Notes under the pieces: generated by a model
What the model saw: the letters and a program-made list of their open reading frames with translations, nothing else
Told to the model about the DNA's origin: nothing
Database searches by the model: none
Made by a program: the position numbers and the translations under genes
Shown: piece by piece, positions 23,975 to 37,641 of the stretch
How the letters are laid out: each line of letters begins with the position of its first letter
Position numbering within the stretch: the stretch's first letter is position 1
NCBI GenBank assembly: GCA_016785225.1
Contig: JAFBJZ010000643.1
Location: 124,001-188,000 of the forward strand
From: Psettodes erumei
Taxonomy: Eukaryota; Chordata; Actinopteri; Pleuronectiformes; Psettodidae
DNA: 64,000 bases
Reading direction: 5' to 3'

Positions 23975-24014
<40 letters not shown>

Positions 24015-24160
24015 GGTGACTGTGAAGTGTGAGGGAGACGAGCGTATGAATGGACGTCCACGTGGGACAGTCGCAGAAGCGGCGCCGTGGCTTTAATGCA
24101 CGGACGCCGGCGTGGGACGGGAGACGGCGGCCGGAGCGATGGGATGAGGGCGAACGGGGG

Positions 24161-24202
<42 letters not shown>

Positions 24203-24323
24203 GGTGAGGGAGGATGAGCGGCTGAAACCGAAGAGGAATGATGGGAGGAGGAGGAGGATCTTCCAATGGAAGCTTCACGTCACGGGGCATCAGTCCCAAG
24301 CATCACCCCCCCCCCCGCTGCTG

Positions 24324-24374
<51 letters not shown>

Positions 24375-24714
24375 AACCCCCCCCAACCCATCTCCCATTC
24401 TAAATAATTCACTCCGCAGCCGTTCCCTTCCACCTGAGGGGCTTGTCTCCTGGTGTCACCTACGGGACGATTTAACAGCTCCCGAAAGGTCAGGGATTTT
24501 TTTTTTTTAACGTCCCAGCCACCCTCCACCCTCCAACCCCACCCCCTCCACCCCCAACAAACACTGAATAATCCCTGCCAACAGTTTGCCCCCCCCCCCC
24601 CCCCTCCTCCCCGGACTAATGCACTCCTGTGTTTACCTCCAAATACGCCGTTCTCTTGATCTGACAAGTTGGGCCGCTCACCTGGAGGGCACCTTCAGCC
24701 AGGGCCCCCAGTCT

Positions 24715-24788
<74 letters not shown>

Positions 24789-24888
24789 GTGCCTTCCCGG
24801 GTTCAGAAGACAGCCTTTTTTTTTTAATTCACAAACTGATTGATTTTTATTCAGGGATTAATGGAGTGTGTTTGGATCTGAATTGATC

Positions 24889-24939
<51 letters not shown>

Positions 24940-25861
24940 CATCGGGGGGTACCCCCACCAGAGGAACGGCCCCGTACGGCCGATTAAAATAAAACAAACC
25001 CACCCTCCTTCACCCTCACGGCATCTTCACGTCTGAGATCCGTCTTTGGGTTTTTGTTCTGATCGGTGACCCCCGGCCCCTTAGCCCCCCCCCCCAGTCC
25101 GCTCCTATTAGCTTAGCCTGCCCAGTGGCGCCCACGCAGACCATTAGCACACAGGTGACGGCTCAAAACACTGACGCGACCGCACCTGTGCTCTGAAACG
25201 TGATTCGCCTTGTCGGCGCTGAAATATTCATACGCTCGGGGAAAGTTCGGCCCCGAAAGGAAAGTTTTAGTCTGGGGTCCGTCCGAGGGGAGCGAGGACA
25301 CGGGCCGTCCCGTCCTTTTTGGGTGGGGGTGCGCCTGTCAAACCTGTTTAATTTACCGAGGGGCCACCTTCCTCAGAGGTGAGCGCTAATGCCGTTAGCC
25401 GTGGCTAAAACACGGACGCCGCCGTCGGGCGTTACCTTGAACGGCGAACGCGAGCTCCTTGGGGTCGAGCAGCGGCGTCCTCTTCTCTTGGCCCTTCTTC
25501 CCGCCCTTGCGGTTTCCCCTCCTCTTCTTGCTCTCGCCCCACAGGTTGGAGCCGCCGTGCATGCTGGGAATGTTGAGCACGGCGACGCCCTCCAGGGAGA
25601 CGCTGCTGAGGTCCAGCGTGACGCCGTCGCACTTTCAGAGAGAGGGAGAGAGAAGCCGGAGTCAGGGCGTTCCCATGGCTATACCTCGTTGTCAGGTGAG
25701 TAAAACCAACGCACCTGACGCACCTGAAAAATGTATGGAATGAGGAAGTACCGCCCACAGTTCACCTGGTGAACACTGAGCTTGTGGGGACTTCCTGGTT
25801 CTGGACCTCGGCGCCGCTCCGGCAGGTGCTGATCCGACACTAATTAATAAAGACCTCTGCG

Positions 25862-25894
<33 letters not shown>

Positions 25895-28800
25895 GGGGGG
25901 TGAAGATGAATTGTATCGACGGCGTCTTCATTATCGCTCCGTGTCACACGCGGCGGGGTCACGCCGGGCTAATTACCCGCTCGCCCGTCAGCGCCGCGTC
26001 AGACGGAGCCCGTCTATTTCTGGAACAATGGCCGACCGAAACGCGAAGCTTCCAGAACCGCCGAACTCACCTCCACCTCCAGGAAGTCGTGGAGCTTCTT
26101 GCACGTGGCCGAGAAGGTCTCCGAAGTGCCGAACTCAAAGTACCACAGCTTGTTCTTTGTTCTGGAAAAACAAAAACAAACAAAAAGACAAGACATCAGG
26201 AAGTGCGAAGGGACCTGAGAAGAGAGGAAGCGGAGCGGCGGCGTTCTTCCCCCCACTTCAAAATGTGAAGCGTGTAGCGTCTCGTCTTCTCGGCGCCGAG
26301 CTCACGGGAGAAAAAAAAAAGAAAGAAATAAGAAAAACAAACTGTTCTGTGAAGGTGGAAAAGAAGAAGAAGAAGAAGAAGAGGATCTTCTTCTTCTTCT
26401 TCTTCTCTCACACAGGAAATGCACCTCTAATGTTTACCGCCGGCCGAAACATCCCAGCGTCATTAATCTCCCCGAGAATGCGTAATGTGCTTCATTAATC
26501 ACGTATCGTGGCGACCGCGATGGATCCGATGGCGTCCGAGGGAGCGGGTGGGGGGGGGGGGGCGGGCGCCGGGTAACCCGTGCCCACCGTTAAAGGAGGG
26601 TGGGGGGGGGGTGAGAGGGTAATCTACCTGCCCCTGCAATTAACAGAGGACTGGGGTGCTGCTCCCCGGGCTTCCTCCGCCACGCAACCCCCCCTCAATG
26701 AGGCTGATGATCGGTGACCTCATGGGGGGGGTCGCCATCTGTCCCCGAGTCGCTGTAACACAACACAGACCGGCGCTGTTACACGGGAGGCGGTTCATCT
26801 CCGAGTCGAGTCGAGATGGCGGCTCGGCGAACTTCTCTCACGGCGCAAGGATATCGGACGTGAAGCGGCGTCGCCTGGTCGGACGGGCGAGGGAAGCGTC
26901 GGGGGTTTCACGTTTGTGCGTAAAAACAGCGGCGTTTCAAACACAACTACAGTTTGGAAAAAAAAAAAAAAAAAACGCTCACGTCGACGCGCGTTCGCGC
27001 TCCAGTCGCGTTTCCCGCCCCCGCACGGGAACGCCGGCTCCAGACGGCTCCCGATCTTTCCAAGAAAACGATTTATCTCCGAGCCGCCGGGACAGAAGCC
27101 GACAAACAGTGCTGACACGCAGAACCGGCAGCGGTAAAAAATGGTGGGGCTCTTGGCCGGAGTCAAAGCGCTACACGAGCGGCGTATTAGTATAAGCAGA
27201 GTAACAATCACTGAATTATTGATTTCCTCATTAGGACTTTTGTCAGGACCATTTAGCCTCTTTATAGATGAGCTTTCATTAGGGTACTTGCAAGGTAGCT
27301 CAACTCGCGCTTGATTTATAATGTGCAACATGGTCAATAACGGGGGGAGGTGGGGTGGGGTTGGTGGGTGGGGGGGTCGGGGGCGGGGAGGAGGAGGAGG
27401 AGGGCGACGTCCCGAAGCCTCGCACGGGCTCGACGGGGCCCAGGCGAAAAGATGTGGGGGACGAGGAGCCCGCTCATCCTTTTCTGCTCGAAGCTACATT
27501 AGCCGCTGCTAGCAGCACAGCACACCCACCCAGCTGCGGTCGAGGTGCATTGTGGGTAACGTAGGCGCAAAGAAGGATCGCGCTTCATCCGGCAACTCGA
27601 TTGCGGGAGCTGCTGCGTCAGTCACCTGTCTGGTCTCGTCATAGCCCCGCCCCCACCCCCACCCCCCCCCGGCTCTTTTTATTTATTTACTTATTTGTTT
27701 GTTTATTTATTTATTTACAGTAAACCTCAGAGACAACGTCTGAGCGTCCTGTCGATTCCCACCACTTAACCTAACAAGCAACAAATCTCCTCATGTCCCC
27801 GCTCATTAGGTAATTAGGAGCATCCCGTCGGATCGTCGTTCGTTATCTGCCGAGCGCTGCGGATAGCGCCGGGCGCCCCTGACAGGCCGGCGGCGTCCTC
27901 GGCGGGGGAGGGGTGGGGTGGGGGTGGGGTGGGGGTGGGGCTCGGCCGTACGATCGATGGCAAGCCCGTTTGAGCGAGACTTTTAAGGTGGATTATGGCC
28001 GAATCCTCCCGGAGACATTTCTTTACATTCCCCCCCGGGAGCCATTTGTGTTTTTTTTCGTGCGGCGGCACCAGGACGCCAAAAGAAAAAACACGGCGCT
28101 GAACACGGATCAGTCTGGACGCGCTCGCCGGGCCTTCGCCGCCCCGAGGCCGCGCCCCCTGCAGATCCACCGAACGCCCCGCCATTGATTTTTCTCCCCC
28201 CTCCTCCCCCCCCGTGACACTTAATCTAACCCCGGATGATCTACGACCTTATTTTCGCACTAATTCCTCTTTGATCAGAGGTGATAAATATCACATCGAC
28301 ATAACCAACTCTTTGCGTGTCGCATCAATGCGCTGTTTTGTTTAACGCGACGCCGCCTGGAGCGCCGCGACCGCGGCTGGCAGCTTGAGAAATGACTCGC
28401 CCGCCGCCGTCACAGACGTTTGAAAAATGTATTTCTCTCTTTCTCCTAATGCGGGTTTCTAAACAAACAGACAACAAAAGCTACGTTCGCCACAATAAAA
28501 TAACTAACGACTTCTTGAATCACGGTTTTAAACTTTGCGAAACGAAGCGGCTGCGATCCCGTCGACGTTTCGTTTTTCGGGGCTCGTCCGACGCGGCGAA
28601 TTTATCGTTACCTGCGCGGTAAAAGATAATTTAGGTCGGAGGACTCAACTGATTTCTGGATTAATCATAAATATTATTTAATAATAATTTAATATTAAAT
28701 TAGTATAAACGGCTCCTTTAACTTTATGATTTAAAGGGTTTTTTTTTCCCCTGGGTTTTACCTGTCAGGCAACAGAAAGGCTGCCCTGTACCTTCATCTT

Positions 28801-28982
28801 CACCTTCATCCCCCCAATGTAAGTCAGAATATATTTCTTTGCACGTGTGTTTAAATAACAATATTTAAATTATTTCTCACAGAGATGTGAACATTTAAAA
28901 AGAGAAGTCATTTTATCATGAACACAGTAAAACTGAAATAGTTTTGTCATGTGGCTCTACTGAGCGTGCAGATTTTTGTGTT

Positions 28983-29057
<75 letters not shown>

Positions 29058-29191
29058 CCCCGCTGAGCCGGGGGGACAGGGCCACAGGTGAGATCCCTCT
29101 AAATTACACACAAGTGGTCATTAATTATAGACGACACTTTGGTCACAGAAACGATTTCATCCTCAAATGAGGTCTGAGGTCCACCCCGCAC

Positions 29192-29237
<46 letters not shown>

Positions 29238-29268
29238 ATCACCTGTGGCCCCGTTCCCAGCTCTGCAG

Positions 29269-29312
<44 letters not shown>

Positions 29313-30635
29313 CGGCGTGTTGATGTGTGTCGGTGGATCGGGCTTTGATGAACACGCTCATTATGCTAAAGAGAGCGCCATGCCCGGGCTTCCCTGCGCC
29401 TTCAGGAAAGGTTAACTCAGGATGGTTACACAGCACGGCGAGGGGGGGGCACGGCGAGCTGATGGCGTTAGATGTCTCGGGACCCAAAATAGATCCCGGG
29501 TATGGAGAGCAAATATCACGGGAGCGCCCAGGTGCCGCGGGATAAACAAACACGCCGCGCCCCCTCCACCAAAAAAAGAAAAATTTAAATGAATCAGAGG
29601 GTTTTCCCTGTCGTGACGAACGACAGATTTATCCTGAAAAATAAAATTAAAAATTAAAAAATTTAAATCATGCCTCGAGGTCCAGGTTTAAAAAAATAAA
29701 CAAAACACAGCGACAAAAGTAAAAGAAAATTAAATAAATGAATAAAATGTTGACTGTAGCGTCCGGGAAAGACAGGACAGGAACCTAAACTAGAATACAG
29801 AAAGGACATTTTGTTATTGCCGATACTCAAAACAAAACAAACAAACTTAAGTTTAAAAAAGAGAAACAAGTAAAAAAAAAAAAAAAAGGCACAAAAGGAT
29901 TAAACAGCAGAAAGTTCTTAAGTCTCCCTTTCTCTTCCTCCAAATCAGAGATTAGCGTGTAATTACATGAGAGATCAGCAAAACAAAACAAAAAAAAAGA
30001 GGGGGGGGGGCAGTAGTGTATTTTAACAAGGCGGGGGGGAGGAGGAGGAGGAGGCGCGGCCTTCGTCATGGGCCGACTGATTGTCTGCTTTTAATCCTCG
30101 ACCTCATTATCACCTCCAGGTCCGGCAGTGGCAGTAAATGAATCTATCTGCCGAGTGTCAAATCTTCACACCTTCACCCGGGTAATCACCCCGAGGTGCA
30201 AATACAGAGGACGGATGGAGGGAGGGAGAGGGAGGGAGGGAGGGAGGGGGGGCGCGTATGACCCCTCTGCTTTCATCATTAAGAGAAGGCGACGCCACGA
30301 TGTTGTTGTCGTCGTGCTGAAGCTGATGAAATATTCAGTTTCTTTAAGGTCAAACGGAGACTCAACGTACAGACGCGGCTCACGTCCGACGTAAAGAATC
30401 GTCGCCGCCGCCGCCGTCAGATTAAAATCCCATCAGTCAACGTTTGGCATTTCTCCCGAGTCGCGTTGAAATCTCACGTGTTAATTAATTTTGACCCCGA
30501 ACCATCGGATCCAATGTCAACGGTTTGGAAATATGTGTGTACACCAGAACATTACAAGTACATTAAAATTAGCATTTTTAAAGCATAAAAAAAAGATATA
30601 TAGATAGGAGGTAAGGTAAGATATATATCCATGTA

Positions 30636-30674
<39 letters not shown>

Positions 30675-32410
30675 ATTTTATAGGAGAAAATAAAGCAGGC
30701 CGAGGTGTGTCTAAAAACTGGTAGAAAAAGGGTGAAATACCTGAATAACAATTATATAATAATAATTTATATATAAATGACATAATATAAAATATTATAA
30801 AATATAGTATTTATATTTTTTTAATCCAAAAGCAAAACTATACAGCCTAAGTTTTTTAAGTAAAAATCCACATATTCGAATATTACACTTTACGACGATG
30901 ATGCAGTCCTATTTTTTACAGCATCATTAGATCACATGGGGGAAAAAAACCCTCCCTAATAAGTATCAAAATAAAATATGTGATAAAATGAATGAGGTCT
31001 GGTAGTGATTAGTTACATTACACCTCTGGCAGACGTTGCCTGGTGACTGTTCACAGCTGCTAATGAAGGGAAACCTGCTGCGGCTCGACGTCGTCGCAGC
31101 TTCGTTCGGCGACGACGAGGATAAAAACATCTCATTTTAAAATTCACGCTGCAATAACGTTAATATCTCCATTTATATAAATATATATTCTGCATGTAGT
31201 GAGTTAGTAAGATTAATAGAAGTTATTTGGTTTTTATAGCAAAGGGGTTTTTTTTTGGTTATAATTAGTATTTCTAAGTTGGCGGAAAAGCCGGAACGCC
31301 GCCGATTCTCTATTTCGACGATGTCCGATAGCGTCCTCTCTCACTCCGGAGGGGGAAAAAAAAAACCCCACAAAAAAACCACACACTTGGCGCCGATTTG
31401 TTTCAAGTGAAGTACGAGCCGCGCTTCGCTTCTTCCCCACCCGTCGCCGAAGTTCCCGGGAAATAAAGCCTTCCGGCGGCGGGAAAATGACTCGGTGATG
31501 AGTCGCGACGCGGACGCGAGCCCCTTCGGACAAATCCAACAAAAATCTCTCTGCTACCTTGAAGAACTATAATCATGCATTATTGAGTCGGCAAGGATAG
31601 TGTGTAATAGAGAGATCCTAAACCCATTCCCCCTCCTGAATTATTCACGGGATTCAAATAACAGACGGAATCATTTTCTTAAAATATCTCAATCATTTTT
31701 CACCGGGGCTCAAAACCGGGTAAAAACAACAGGGACGCCGCTCAAGCGTCCTGCGAAACAACAACAGCAGGAAAAAAGAAGAAGAGGAAGTCAACGCCAT
31801 GTTGGGGCAGCGCCGTGAGCCGGTCCGAGCGCTGCAGCCGGGCCGGGGGGTAAAATATGATAATGAGTACAAATGGGATTATTAGGAGGCTGCGTGTCAT
31901 CAGCCTGATTGATCCGCCACGTCACAGGCAGCCAAGCAAATTCAATTAGGCCCGCAATTACTCGGCGGCGCTAGTGGAGACGTATGGGCCCACGTTAAAT
32001 ATTGATGGGAACATAGGATGCCGCCCGTGCAAAAAGGTGAGCGCATCTCCCTCGGGGTAAATCGCTGCGAGGCCCCGCCCCCCCCCCCCCGAGTCGGGTC
32101 AGAACCTCACGGCCGCTCCCGGCGAAAAAGAGAAAGAACCAACCTGCTGTTGAACTTCTCCGGGTGTTTCTCCCTCATCACGTGGAAGCGATGTGCGATG
32201 GAGGCGTCCTGAGAAGAAGAAGAAGAGAGGAAATCAAGCATGTGTCGTGTGGAGATCAGCGTGTAGTACTACTGCAGTACTACTGCAGTAGTACCACTGG
32301 GACATGCTGCCGGCACAGGTGAACAACGCTTTTAGTGCAAAAGACGTCATTCGCTCTTCGTTGCTTAAACCTCTGGATCGGCGACATTCAACGTGTGTGT
32401 TTAAGATGAA

Positions 32411-32463
<53 letters not shown>

Positions 32464-33572
32464 GGGGTCGAGCGCAGGACGGAGCGGTATCGACAGAAAA
32501 CCCTGACGAACAGCACGCCGCCTCCACACGGGCTAATTAATTAAACGCGCATCGTGAGTAATCACGGCCTCCCCACGAACCTACAGGACGCTGCCGACGC
32601 CACGGCAACAACCGACCCCCCCACACACACACACACACACACACTCCCATTCATTACATACCACTCTCGACCTTTCTCTCACCCGTCTTCATCGCTCTGT
32701 GACCCGGCGTTTGATGTTTTCTTGTACGTTCACGTGCCGTGATATTCAGCACGAAGTTACACAGTAAGTATTTATTAGCAGTAAAAAAAAAACACGAGAC
32801 GCAGTAAAGATTACCCTGATCTACTGCAAAAATACTTAAAGGCGGGGTGGCAAACAAAAACAAAAAAACGGGGAAGTTGTCCTCGGCTCTGAGAAAAACC
32901 TCAAGAAAGAGTCGGGGAAAGTTGAAGGGAAACTTTTCGGGCCTCGCTCCGCTGAAGCGATCCGTTTTGACCCGCTCCGTTTTGAGTGGCACCGTTGAAA
33001 CGGCGCCAGCGGGGAGGACCCCCTGCCGGCTCTCTGTACACGAATTTAAGGGAGAAGCCAAAAAAAAAAAAAAAAAAAAAAAATCAATGGAGCTCCTCTT
33101 GATGTGTCTTCAAGACGCCGCCACGAGCTGAAGACCAAAAGGCTTCTGGGAGATTCCCCGCAGACTCTCGCCCTCGCGCTTCCCCGGCGCGGGCCGCGGC
33201 GCCGGGATGATGGACGCATCTGAGAGGCTGGAACCTGGTTTTCTTACAAACAGGACAAAAGCTGCAGACAAGAGAGGAGAGGCGAGGAGCGGTTGTCTCC
33301 CCTTTGGTTTGAGCTCCGTTACCTGAGATCCTGCAATGGTAAACACCGGCGTTCGGGGGTGAGGAGGAGGAGGAGGAGGAGGAGGCAACGGAGGCGTCCG
33401 CCGACTCCATGCCGACGTGGTTTTTTCTTTCCGCGAGCTGCGAGCGGCGGAGGAGTCTGGTGGAACGCACGAAAATGATAGAACCGAAGAATCTCTGCTC
33501 GCTTATAAAAAAAACCAAAACCGTTGTGTTTCGTTTGGATCGAAAACGCGCTGCGGTAACGTTAATCTGGTA

Positions 33573-33615
<43 letters not shown>

Positions 33616-35070
33616 TTAACACAGGACTACAAATACAGGGCAGGATAATCCCTGACCCTCCACATTCTTCTGCTTAAATACGGATATTTATACTTTTTGC
33701 ACAGTAGCGAACAGTTTAGAAAGTGAATGACAGCTTCAAGCCTTGACCCCCCCCTCAGTGGGGACATCTCCACCCCCCCGCCCTGCCCCCCCCCAAAATA
33801 ATTACCACTGTAAAAATCTGGCACCCGAATTAATACAGGACATGTGTAATGTCCCCTCATAGCTCAAAGTTTAGTCCAATTACGAGCGGGGCCCCGGCGG
33901 TTTGATGTGCCTTTCACTACGGGGGGAGAGTAATGGCTCTGGGGGGGGGAGGAGGGGTGAGGGGGGGGGGGGGGGTGAGGCCGGGGTCATTAGGGCGAGC
34001 GACTGCATTATGGTAGCGGAGCGCTCGGTGATTAGTTCTGTCTCTCACCCCTGGCCCTGATTGAGATCATTACACTTCACGTCACTTCCACATCCTCCCC
34101 AGAGGGACGGCGCCATTAATCCCCCCCGGGTCGGACGGCGGCCGCGGCGGCGGCGGACGCACGGGTTTGACGAGGAACTCGCCACAAAAAAAAAAAATTA
34201 CCTGCTGGATTGAGATGAGTCGGAAAATGAAGTTTTACTGTAAATGTTTGAGTGACTTCCTCGGGTTCGCTGGCGGCGACGCTGCTGCTGATCTCAGGAT
34301 CTTTTTCGTGGCCCCGCCACAGAAACACCCCCCCCATACCCCCCCCCCGTCTGCGTAATCTCCGAGGTAATTATTAGCTCGACTTGTTGCCTAATCTTTA
34401 TTGTCAAAAAAAAAAAAAAAAAAAAAAATCAGATGGAACAACAGATTGTGTATCGCACTCAAATCCATGGAGAGCGTCATAATCCGCGCGCAAACAACTT
34501 CATTTGTCATCATCACGCCCGCTGCGCACTAATCCCCGCTAACGCTCGCCGTGACTTTCTGAGCGGGTCGGGACAAAGCCGGCGCCGGGACACGGAACCA
34601 ACCGATCCCTCGCGCCGTCTTTCAGGATGTTTCGCTTGAAGTAAGTCCACCTCGTCAGAAGTTCTCCCATTGGTCGACATCGAGGAAGCGGCGGAAAAAA
34701 CCCCAAAAGAACACGCCCGTCTTCCTGTCGCGGGGCGTTGGACGAGAAGGATCGGCGCGGGACGCCCGTCATCCGCTGTCCCTCCCCCCCCCCCGCTCGC
34801 CACCTGCACGCCGCCGCCGCTTGGGCTGGGCGTTGCGTGACGGATCACAGTCGCCGCTTTCCTCTATCAAAATGATAACAAGGACCCTGCGACATCATCG
34901 TTAGGGCCGCGGGTGTTATTCAACTAACATTTGTGAGGCCATGCATCACTTAACGTAACGCTCCCCCCTCCCCCGACACCTGCAAATGTCAATTACCGTA
35001 TTTCCCCGTGACATTTATCAGTAATGGCTAACATGAGCCACGTCAAATCAGTGTCATTATGGTGGAGATG

Positions 35071-35108
<38 letters not shown>

Positions 35109-35868
35109 GCTCGTTCATCGATCGGGCGGCGGCGGCAGCTCGAGGACGTCTCAATAAAGACGTAACCGGAGCGCGATCAGAGCAGATGGAGTGACTGATT
35201 AGGTGCCGCCGCTGCTTCTCTCTCCTCGTTCGGCCTTTAATAACCGAATTATTGACGCCACCGCCGCCGCTGCCGGGCGGCTTTCTTCCTCGGCGACTGA
35301 GACTCAACTCCCCCCCGCCCCTGACTCACCACGCCGATGGAGAAGTAGTTGTTGATGATGCTGTACGGCACCGGGTCGCCGCGCTCCTCCTTGTCGGCGG
35401 GCGTGACGTCGATCTTCCAGCGGTCCAGCAGAACCTCGGCGCTGTTCTCCACGTCCCGCAGGATCTTCAGGAGGCTCTCGCCCTCGTAGCCTCCAGAGAA
35501 AAAACAAAAACACCCATGTGTCCATGTTTTATTTGTTTACATTTTACTGTTGATCTCGAAAACTAAAATCGGCGGATCAGCTGTTCAGTGTAAACACAAC
35601 ACGTGCGACCGTACGAACACGGAGCCGGATCTATTTTTTTCCCCCCGTCACTACCTCCTCCCCATCGCAGACATCTTGCCAGATCGTTGCCCGTGCCAAG
35701 AGGAAGTATACACACGGGGGGGTTCCTGTCCAGGTTGGCCTTGTCTGGAGCACAAACAACAACAACAACAACAACGACAACAACGACAAAGATGAGAGAG
35801 AAAAACCAAGTCAGTGCAGAGCAAAACACGGCCTCAAACCCATTTTGCGGCCCCCGCTCGTGGAAGTC

Positions 35869-35911
<43 letters not shown>

Positions 35912-37603
35912 GGGGGGGGGCGGTCTATTTCCAGACACACATTTTGCCTGATGGTTATTACCTCTCTTTGTTCTGATTGATAAAAAATTGAGGCAATTTA
36001 TGAGAGCCAGGAGGAGTAACGCGTCTTCGGGACCAAATCGAGAATGCCAGGTGATTTTTTTTTTTTTCCTTCTTCTTCTTCTTCTCCACCCTCCTCCTCC
36101 TCCTCCTCCGCCTCCACCCTCCTCTCAAATGATGACTAATATGTTGTTTTCCAACTCACGTAATCATCCCATTTTAACCCCCCCCCCGAACACACACACA
36201 CACACACACACACCCGAACACGCAGGCTCGGACGTAATGAAATTGTTTATACACAAACCGTAAAGCACGCTTTACCATTTCAGGCTGCAAAACAAGAGTG
36301 CACCTGAAAACTAATAAAAACAATTTTACCCCCCAAAAAATAAAATAAAATAAAGAGAGGAAATGGAGCGCTGAAGTTCTGCCATGCTGGCTGCACGTGT
36401 GTGTAAGTGTGTGTGTGTGTGTGTGTGTGTTATGTGTTGTTGTACCTATGAAGTCCAGGATCCAGCCCGCGGTGCCGTCGCCGCCGCACGCCAACACCCG
36501 GAAGTCGGGAACGTCCCGGAAGAAGTTCAACCTGAAACGAACGCAGAGTTTGTTGTGTACGTACCTCACTCTCACACACACACACACACACACCTGCTTT
36601 ATGAATATCAATCATATCAATTAAAAAAAATCTACTTTTCTCGCTCCTTCTGACAGCACTGACGTGGGAACCCTTTGTTTTTATTTACAATTTATTTATT
36701 TATGACTCGTCCCGCGTAATTTCCCCCCCCCCATCGGGCTAATTTTTGCAAACGTGGCTAAAAGAAGTCAAAAACAAGCGTTTGACAAGCATTCGTGCGC
36801 ACAACCGCTCGCCCAGCGGGCCGGCCCGCCCGCTCCGGGGTTAATCGGATCACGACGGACAATGTTCAGTCCAACTTCTTCCGTTCCTTCACAACAACAG
36901 AGCCCAGTAACTGGATGAGCCGCGCATGGCGGCTAAATGATTCGCTCAATTACTCTCCAGCCGGGACCGCAAACCCTATTACGCGCAAAAACAGGCCGCC
37001 GCCGACATGAAAGGCGACTTCGGGGGGATGTTTAAATACCAAGGAACAAACACTTAATTTGCCCGTGATCGCATTAGCGGGGGCAGCTAATTGGCGGCGG
37101 AGCGCAGCGGCTGCCTCGGACCCGCGGCGTCCGACGGGTGACCGTTCACCTCGCTAAGGCGCGCACTTGAGAAAATGCTAACGAGGTTAGAGCGGGCGGC
37201 TGGGTCGGGCTCTGGAGGAGGAGGAGCAGGGGGGAGGGCAGGTGGAGGAGGAGGAGCAGGTGGAGCAGGACAGCGGACACGAGGTCGGTCTCCTAAAAAA
37301 CCCGGAGCTGCGCGTCTTTGTGACGTGAAGCGTTGTGCCAGCTCCTCTCTCTTGCACACACACGCAAAACAAGCGCTCCCCTCCACCCCACCCGCGCCGC
37401 GCCCCCACCCGCATGTGTGCCGCTGGGTATTTATTTTTTATAAAGGCGCTTGTGTTTTCAGATCTAATCACGGCCAAACAACGCGGCGGCACGGCGAGGG
37501 AGCCCAGCGCCGGGAGGCGACCCGCTCATTTCCTTAATCACAGGTGCGGGGCGCAGGAAGCGCCGGCGACAGGTGAGCCGCTCGTCCGTATGCGCGATCA
37601 CGT

Positions 37604-37641
<38 letters not shown>

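Larger units (their letters stand above)
22641..25435 (-). other. dgkb: dgkb intron 21 (2.8 kb)
   Basis: Contains (CA)/(GT) tracts at 23980-24010, 24164-24201, 24325-24373, 24717-24785 and 24890-24938, and a long palindrome at 23933-23971. No exon was recognised. Confidence 0.75.
26162..32143 (-). other. dgkb: Longest dgkb intron (6.0 kb)
   Basis: Intron between exons 19 and 20. It contains large (GT)/(CA) tracts at 28986-29055, 29194-29233 and 29270-29309, a facing (GAA)n/(TTC)n at 26361-26407, and several stretches of unique, repeat-free DNA (27186-27345, 28210-28360, 31850-32035). No exon was recognised. Confidence 0.75.

Noticed and set aside
29194..29309. Spaced repeats as a CRISPR-like array
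   Set aside because: Simple dinucleotide microsatellites in a vertebrate gene, not repeat-spacer units.
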